From: Plakobranchus ocellatus
Lineage: Eukaryota > Mollusca > Gastropoda > Plakobranchidae
Length of the DNA: 21,323 nucleotides
Reading direction: 5' to 3'
NCBI GenBank assembly: GCA_019648995.1
Contig: BLXT01000981.1
Span: 38,033 to 59,355 of the forward strand
Shown here one piece after another: positions 1-9,400 of this stretch; position 1 is the stretch's first letter; the number at the start of each line of letters is the position of its first letter. The translations under genes were made by a program, and so were the position numbers. A model generated the notes under the pieces. It was not told the origin of the DNA. It did no database searches and was given only the letters and a program-made list of their open reading frames with translations.

Positions 1-389
1 TGTGATTTATCTCTTTCTCTAGTTAGAATTTTTTTTTCTTTGAAAATAAAGTACTTTATATATGTCTACCTCTTGTAGGAAATGTGTAGTTTTAGAAAAA
101 TCAAGATGAGATAATGTACTGTGACAAATACAAGTTATAGCTATGAAATGAAGCAAATCTGAAAAGTAAATTAAAAAAAAATTAGTTCAAGTTTCTTCAA
201 AATAATGCTCTTTAATATTCACATGTACTTATGCACATCACTTGAAAATTTTGATGGTTAATTTTAGCTATATTTGTAATTCTGTAAAAGCCATTTTTAA
301 AAACTTTTTTCTCCTTGAAACCAATTACAAAGTGTTATTTTTAAGTAGAAGTTTTTTTTCTGATTTACTGAATTCTTTTAATTCAATAG
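1..389. other. Upstream PUS1 intron sequence
   Basis: AT-rich with T and A runs. I see no exon with the expected PUS1 N-terminal motif (Y-G--Y-G-Q), so the start lies further upstream. It ends in a pyrimidine-rich acceptor at 389. Confidence 0.6.
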
Positions 390-553
390 AAATCCTGGAT
401 TTCCAACAATTGAAAGTGAGTTCTTCCCTGCATTGGTGAAAGTAGGAGCCATTCCTGAAGATCATGCTACTACTCCATCCAAGATGTGGTTTCAAAGAGG
501 TTCACGCACAGATAAAGGGGTATCTGCCACAGGACAGATCTTTTCTATGAAGA
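390..553 (+). CDS. PUS1: PUS1 exon a (catalytic Asp exon)
   Basis: Acceptor is ttcaatag before 390. The frame from 391 reads [19 protein letters not shown] through [18 protein letters not shown] to FSMK. It matches the RTDKGVSA active-site block; Asp is codon 511-513, and Ser replaces the usual Ala before Arg. The 3' end is uncertain: phase 1 of the next exon requires the exon to end at 553, but the following bases are TAAGAG, not GTAAGAG. Upstream sequence 1-389 is intron with no exon that I recognise. Confidence 0.9.
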
Positions 554-3353
554 TAAGAGAATATTTTTGATAAAAGTGTTTTCTAAGCTAGCTATAATAA
601 AATTTATTTGTCATACAGTAGAAGCCTTAAAAGTTGGAGGCTGATGATTTGAATTTCTCATTCATGAAATATCTTCTCTTTTGCACTGTTAAAATTAATT
701 ATATAATCCAAAGTGAATAACAATTGATTCTCTTAATTTGAATCCAACAGGGCATAACAATTTTTTTTCTTTTTTTTTCCCTCTGGTCTCAATCTCAATT
801 ATCTTTTGCACGTAAAGCAAAACTAACCTCAGTAAAAAGAAGAAATAACATCCTCTTTACTGAAACGTGGTTAAAAATATTGCAAAGGCATTCCATCTGC
901 TATATTCTAATAAGTTTTCAATAATAGCACAATGCAGTCCTCCTCTCCATTTAAAGTTTTGATCCAATGCTATACAATTTAAAACTCTGAGATCATCTTG
1001 AGACGAAGCCTCAAGGTGCATTTTGAACATTTAATTTTTTTATATGGTTAGAAACTGCATTTTATGAGCATATCAATGGAGCAAAATTGTATAGAGATAT
1101 GGTAATTCAATGCCAAGATATTAGGTGGCTTTAAGATTTTTGGACAAAATTGTGAAAAGAAGGAAACAACAAAATGAAAAATATTTTTAAAATAAGTTTT
1201 AAAAAACTTCAGTAATTTAAATAATTCTGTTTGAAATCTATGATCAACAAAAGCCTTGTTTTTTATTTTCTTCTCTTCATTAAGCTGTGCTGGTTCCCGA
1301 TTTTGTGAAAAAGCTGAATGAAATATTACCACCTGCAATCCAAGTCATTGGTAAGTGAAATTTTGCAATGAGTTCAGGTGCTTAGGCTGCTTTTTTGTTT
1401 TGTCAGCTTTGAAGGATTGAAAGTGTCTTAACCCCTTCGTGGAGGCTCACATACACCGTACGTCAATTTTTTTTGCGACAAGATGCTGAACTGACATACA
1501 CCTTACATCCTAAAATTGCTGGATTTCACGGTTAGACATGACCCATAAGATGTACACCATACTTCATTTTATAGAGGCCTTATGGAGAAGTTGAACGCAA
1601 TTCTATAAAAAAACTGATATTATTATCGAATTCAGCGATATCAAGAATGTAAGGAAACAATCACTCTTCAATTTTGGTGAGAGATTTTGATTCCCTTTTC
1701 CTGCCTAAGAAAAACGTTTTGGTCATGTTCATTCAGTTTCACTTTTGGAAGCGCAAGCATGATGGAGCACCTGAAGCAGCACCTAGATCTAATTCTAAGA
1801 GAACATCCAAAGAAAAAGGGCCTGGTAAGGGCAAATCGGGATCTAGAGCTAGATCTAGACCTAGTAATATTGCCACAACAATTGAGGCAACCATATATTG
1901 AAAATTACCTCCATCAAAAAATTGTCTGTCATGGCACTACCAAAATGTTGCATCACGAAGGGGTTAGAGAGTCATCAGAAAATTCATATTGCTTGTGACT
2001 AAAAGTGTATAAAGCTTGTGTATAAAGTTTAAAAGAATTAAAAGTAAGTGTATAGCTTTAAAGCTTACAACACTTTAGATGCAAAAAATACATTAACTGT
2101 TTATTTACTTTTTCATTTTTTATTTGTTCTAAGTTGAATTTTTTGCACAATTTAAGGTTACATTCGGACAACAAATGGATTTGATTCAAAGAACTTCTGT
2201 TGTGCTCGGACTTACATGTACATGTTGCCTACATTTGCATTTGCACCCATTGAAAAGGTTAGGCAAAAATAGAATCAAGTTTTCCTTTTTTTATTTTTTA
2301 AAAATATTTTCTCAGTTTCATTTGCTTTTGTTTTTATCACAGTGGCATAATTTGAGTTTATTTGTTGTTGCTTGTTTGTTTGTTTTCCAAAGGTTTGTAT
2401 TACTCTTGATGACCTGTATTTTGTTTAATTTGATATTTTAAGGGATTCAACCATAACAGGTTTTTTTTAAGTTTCAACAAAAATACTTTTTTGTTCTTTG
2501 CAAATGATGAATCTGTTGAAATCTGCAAAAATGTTTTTTTCTTTTTAAAATATTTCTGAGTTGGAATATTTTACTTTCTGCCTCTGTCAGATTATTGCTG
2601 ACAAATGTCCTCTATAATGTCAGCAAGTCTCATGCCTGTTTCTTGTCAATATGTCATTTTTTTAGATTAATATTTTAGGTAAATAAGTATCATGTATAAC
2701 ATTAATCATTCATTTATAATATGAGTATTGAAGTTCCTTATTCTTTCACATGCATATATGTGATGGAATTTCCAGGTAGAATATTTCTGTCTTTTTTTTT
2801 TTATTGTTTGTTATAGAAAATCAATTAAAAGAGTAAAAATAATTTTATCCAAGGCTCTTTTTTTTTTCAAGCTGCATAGGGCTTCTACTGATGCATGCCT
2901 GTTCTTTTTTTTTTTTCAAATCAACACTTTGAAAAATAAAGTACAAAAGCTTTCGTGAGAAAAAAGGGAGTATTCACTGTATCCTATCATTTTGTTGGTA
3001 TCTGAAGAGTTTTTCAACATACTTTATATTGCACTTGAGATCAAGTGCTTAAACAATTAAAAAAATTAGGATTGAAGGAGGAAAAGAATTGTTCAAACAT
3101 CCCAAACTTTATATTAACTTTTCTTTCTATCCGACTCTAGTTTATTACAGACGAATACAGAGTAACAGGTAAATATGGCAACACAACTAAAAATAAAAAA
3201 TATTTTTTTTAAATGTCCATCCAAAAATTTTATAGAATAATGAAGCCATATAAGCTAATGTAAAACTGAAATTAGGTTGAAAATTGTTTGTCTCTCTCTT
3301 TGTATGTCAGCAGTGCAACATTAAACTCAGATTAATCCAATATATTTCTCTTT

Positions 3354-3418
<65 letters not shown>

Positions 3419-6400
3419 ACGCACACTTTCTCTCCCTCTCCCTCACACACACACACACACAAGTTTTCATAAAACCATAAACCTGTGAAATGGCATGATC
3501 TCAGTTCTAAACAAAAATCAATTTTTTTTTCTCAAGCCAAATCTTTGACTTGAAATTAGGCCTAATGAATGACAATTTGCAAATAACAGTCTTGATAAAC
3601 ATGCTTCAAGCATTGGTGTTAATGTTGTTACTTCTTTAATACATGTATAGCTAATGCTAAATATATTTATATCACATGAAGATTTAACTAATTCTATTTA
3701 TCAAATTTTTACCTTTGGTTAATCAGCACAAGGAAAAAAAAATTGACTCCTAAAGGAGCATTTTTGAAGTAATATCCAGGCCTTTTCTCCCTGCAACTCA
3801 TTTTAACAATATTTTGGGATTTGGTCAAAATATTTTAGTTTAAAAAATTTTTATAAGTTTTTAAGTAAATGCACAAAATGTTTTTGAAAATTTTTATAGA
3901 GTATTGATGTGGAGAGATTAATTTTTTGTCCCGATATTTTACAGCTCAAATTATAGAGCAAGCTCGGAAAATTCTTACAAGGTTTGAAGGAACACACAAG
4001 TTTCACAATTTTACCTCAGGAGTGTAAGTAAAATTGAGTTTTTGTGGTTTAAAAAACCTTAAGTATTCTTGAAGAGTCTTAGATTGTAGTAAAAGTAAAG
4101 TGGGTCCCACACTTAGTCTAAGCATTGGGGAAATATGCTTTTTCAAAAACTTAAAATGCCCGACCTTGGCACAATATAGACATCTCTATTTTGGGTGATA
4201 ACATAGCAAAACTCATTATATATATATAATACAAATATATATTATACACTTGCATAGATTTTTTTTTAGAAGTTATATAACAAATTTTGCTATTTGCCAT
4301 CCAAAGAAAATGGGCATCAGTGACACAGTAAATGTCGAATCCACCCTGAGATCTGCAGGGTCTCTTCTGCGTCGGATTCAAGCTCTGCCACCTAGCCTTT
4401 TGGAGGCCCTGACAGCCTGAGATCACAAAAACCAATCAACCAATCTTGCAGATTGTGTTTTATGCTTGTCATTACATTATTTCCATTACATTGCTGAATC
4501 AGTGAGACAATACTTTTAAGCATTTTGTTTGGAAAATGTATCAAATTCATTTGATTTTGTTGAAACAAAATGATTTGGGGTTGAAATGCACCAAAAATCC
4601 ATACAGGCTCACTTACTTTTAAACAAATTTTTTGGGGGGGTGCATAATGAACTATTGGAGCTTAACCCAAGAAGTGTCAAAGACCGATTAATTTGGCTGA
4701 TATCTCTGATTTCCTTGTTTTTATGGTATAAAAAAAATAGGTGTTTTCTTTTGGAATAGATATATTGCACCACAATTATATACATAGTTTTTTTATATTT
4801 GGTTATACCTCTTGGTTTAATAAACTATAGCAATACATTTTGCCATAGAGTGTACACTCACATGTGTTGCTGTTTTGATTACATAAGTTAAGAGAAGGAG
4901 TAAAAGAAAATAAATTCAATTGTCTGTCAATTTATATATCCTGCCTCCATAGGAAATTTGAACAAGCCTGTGCTTCAAGATACATTATCAAATTTGAGGT
5001 AACTGTACCTGGAAATCTTGACCTTTAATTTCAATATGATATGTGTGATCTTTGATAAAAATTGTGAAACCAGTATGAATTTAGTTTTTTTATTTAAAGA
5101 TGTGTAAGTTTTAGATCTAGACAGTACTGATAAAAAATATTGTCATTTGTGTGTCTCTCCTATTTTGCAGTTTAATGATTAATAAATCATCTCTGAACAA
5201 TGTGCTAAAATTAACCTATGATAGTTGTTTGATAAGTTACTCATTGAACCATAATCCTTTATGTGTCCTTTCCTCATGAAAGCAAATTAACAACTCAGTA
5301 CAAAATTTTTGAATTATGAATTTTCATTTTATTGTTTCTTTGTTGTTTTTTTTTATAAGATCATAACATGTGGATGAATATACCTTTGTAATTATGAGTA
5401 GGACAAACAGTAAAATAATGAATAAAAAACAAAGCTATCCTCTTATCTTCCTCTGGCATTTATAACAGTGTTCAGATCCATTTGTGCGAGATGGTTTGGA
5501 GTTTGTGACGTTAAAGGTCAAAGGCCAGAGTTTTATGCTACATCATATTCGCAAAATGATTGGTAATTTTCTCTATTACATGACAAGGAAAATGTTGTGA
5601 AACTATTAATGCTTTTGACTGCAGTATATTAGCCTGAAGTATATTAAAAATGAGTCTTAATCATGTTAGATTTTTGGTGTCAAGATTTCACTTTATTTGA
5701 CCAGAAGGAATACTAGTCAAAAAATGAACTTACAATTCCTTGATACTATAGTAAACATGAATTTCAATATTTTTTCAAAAGACAAAGATATAAGTAAAGA
5801 AAATTGATATTAAAAATCTTCAGCAGAAGCAACAATGGAACATATTATAAAATGTTTGAGATTGGACCAAAAAAAAAAGAGTTTGAAGAAAAAGATCCAT
5901 TAAGAAAAAAGATGAAGCTTATTTTAACAACTATTAAATTGAAAATGTTAAACCTATTCTTAGACAAATCTTTGCAATGAACGTTTGCCTTTTAAAGAAA
6001 GTAAATCTGTATTCATATTATGTGTTTAAAACTTTTATTAATCAATTACTAATTAATAAGTTTGTTTTTGCTTCAATTTAAAAAATGTTTGGTTCCTCTC
6101 TTCCATTCTGTAATGTGTTTTTGACTGCATCTTAAAGGTTTCCAATGTTTTTCAGTCATTTTTTTTCCTCTTTGCTTTTATTTAAGGTTTGACTATTGCC
6201 ATTGTGAGGGGCTATTGTGGGGAAAAGGTCATTGACAGTTGCTGGGGACCAGAAAAAGTAAGATTATTTTCATTAGTACTGTAAAAAAAAAAAATAACAG
6301 GTAGTATTTTTGTTTTTCATTGTTTTTTGTATTAATTTATCACAAAATATCCTTTATCTCAAGAATTAGAGAAAGTTGCTTTACTGTTTTGAAATGAAAA

Positions 6401-9400
6401 TATTCTGTGCAAAATTTCTTTCAAGGATAATAATCTTTACTAATCAAGGTAAATAATTCTTTTGATCTTTGTGACTCCTGTGTGAAATTATGCCATTCAT
6501 AATTTGTACATTTTTAATTTTCTGAGCAAAAAATGTAACCAGTCTGTGCAATTGAACATTCAAGATGATTTTTCCTTCTTTTTATAATGAAAATACCAGG
6601 TTGATGTCCCAAAAGCTCCTGGACTAGGACTAGTGCTGGAGCAGGTATTGTTCTTTTAACTCACTGACTACCTGACTTTTTTTCCTAATAATTCCCTATG
6701 TACCAGACATTGCAGGGGTATTTTCAAAAAATCATTGTACATTTGTTAGTAAAGATATAGCTATGAAATTTGTATCATATTATTTCAAGATAATAAAGAT
6801 TATATTACATAAAAAAATTTTGAGTCTATGTCACGTAGTTGATTTTTTAGATCTAGATATTTATTTAGATCTAGTTCCAACTTGAGGCTGGGGTTTAGAT
6901 CTAGAATTATCCATGGTGAGGCTCGATTTGCCCCTACCTTTTCCTTTCCTTCTATCTTTAGGGAGACTAGACTTGGCCTTTTTACACTTTGGGGGCTCAT
7001 AATGTGGATCTTATACATTTCCTACGATGCTATCATAGTCAAAGTCTAAATCTATAAGACTCCATCTAGAAATCAGTCGGAAACTGGTAGCTGCTAGAGG
7101 TGTCTTAAAATTGCTCTCCTGCTCGCACTAATCGTCCGAAGCAAACTTCGCCTATATCATTCGAAAGCTAAATGGCTAAGCTAACAGATGCCTTAACTTA
7201 TACACCAACTGTTGCGATATTTACATGGAAAAAAAAATCGGAAATTGGAACCCGCAGGAGTTGCAGGATTGGTATTTTGCCTTCCACAAAATTTTCCCGC
7301 AAACGTTGGGGGTAAAGTAGCCAGTGAGTTAAGGGTATGAGAGGAGAGGGGGAGTAAGGGCATTTGATTTGGAAGTAGGTTGGGTTTTGTGTATAGCCTG
7401 TTATCTCAGGCTTTTATTCAGGCTAGGGTGTTGATGGCAAGGCTCTAACCTGTGATAAAAGGATCCCTGTAGATCTCAGGGTGGATTTGCTGTCCACTGT
7501 GCCACCAACACCCCTGATTTTGAAGAAGACTTTACTTGAGTTCTGAGTTTTGCTCCCTTTTTTTGTTAAATATAAGGGAAAAAATTGTATTTCCTGCAGG
7601 CTAAAAATGTTTTAAAAATTGCAATTTTATCTTTATAATCAATGCCAGTACTGAGACATATATTCATTGGCTATACTTAAATTTTCAGCTACATTTTGAT
7701 GGATACAACAAAAAGTTTGGCTGTGATGGAGTTCATGAGCCCATTGACTGGTCTCAATATGAGGTAAAAAATACAACAGACAAGTGATTGGTATTGGAAT
7801 AATGAAGAATGATCAATGTGGATGGTGCCATGTCAAATTTATTACTTTGAAAATGATAATTACAAATACATTACAAAAGATACAAAGTTATTCTGGTATT
7901 CTTGGTATTGTCTTTGTTGTTGTCATTTTTAAAATAGTTTTTGGGCTTTATAAACTAATCATGTATTATCTATATTGTACAAATTTGTTAAAATAAATTT
8001 TAATTTGATGGTTAGATTCTCTTACTACATTAATTTTATTTCCTTCATTCACCTTGGCATTCTCAAGATCCTTAATTTATTTATTCCCTTCTGGGAGTGT
8101 GGTATGTGTAAACTTTTCTTACTTCATATGGTTAATTTTAAAAGCTTTTTACTCTTTTATGCATACTGAACATAGTGATATAACCTTGAATAGTTTGCAT
8201 CTTTTATGCCTTTCGGACCATGCATCCTTTCATCTTAGTTTACCCACAATTACAGAGGTCTAAATCTGCTAAAAGTTAAATAAGATCCATACAGAGTGGA
8301 CTGTAGCCTTTCAAAATTTATTTTCTTTGTTTCTCTTAAATGAATTTCTTTTTAAGTTGGTTTTATTTTTTTCTTTTTGCTTTATCAGGAGACTGTTGAG
8401 AAATTTAAGGAGGAACAAATCATCTCACAGATTGTGGCTAAAGAGAAGGAAGAGAGAGTGTATCCTTATTAATGCATACCATTGCATGTCTTGAGAAAAT
8501 TTCATCAGTCATGAGCTGGACTTTGAACATTTTAAATCATTAATATAATTTGGAAATCCATTCTGTCAGCTTTGCTGGTGTAAAAAACTTGACAGAGGGC
8601 TAAGATTATAAGCATTTGTTTGACATTTTCGAAAAGCATTCAAGAGAGAAAGAAAAAGCAACATAATGCTCCTTTTCTCAGATGTATTTTAAGTTATATG
8701 TACCCAGTAGGACTAATTAAAAACACATGAAACATAAGAGGGATTGAGTAAAGTAATGGTCTATAAATTTACTGATCCGCGTTTTTGAGGTTTACTGTTC
8801 TAAATGCTGCAAATCATGAATCCTTCTTAACTTGTTCAGAACATTTGAGTGGCTGAGGACATTGCAGTTCCATAACTTTGACACACCAAGACTTGAAGGG
8901 CCTCAAAAACCATGGGTGCCTGTCACAAAAATGTTGGCAGAGGTAAACTCAGTGGCTTAATCCTTACAATTAGTCTTATCCTATTTTGAATTTCAATCTC
9001 TCATCACGAATGTCTCAAAAAATTTATGCATCTTGCATCATAATTTCTATATTTTACATCTGAAAGTTATTGCAGTGCACTCCATATTTAATTACATTGC
9101 TTATCAATATTCTACATATATAACATTTATGCTAAGTGAACTCCAATTCTTTCCATCTACTTTGTCAACAAAGAAAAATTATTCCCATATCAATATACTG
9201 TCATCGAAAATTCTTTTTAGGACTTTTTATAAAACCTTTCTAGTACCATTTTCCTCAACACTATTCAAACATTAAGTAGAATATAAAAGCTTTCTTTAAT
9301 TAGGAAAGAGGAGAGGTGAGGGCAAGAACTTGAACAAAAGATAAGTCTTTGCCTTTGAATTTTGATGTCTTGATAGCCACTCATGGAGATAAAATCAGTA

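Noticed and set aside
3284..3472. 62-codon + strand open frame
   Set aside because: It is the translation of the (CT)n(AC)n microsatellite.
7784..8263. Several + strand open frames of 60-70 codons
   Set aside because: They lie in a PUS1 intron and are rich in Phe, Ile and Leu from T-rich DNA; chance frames.
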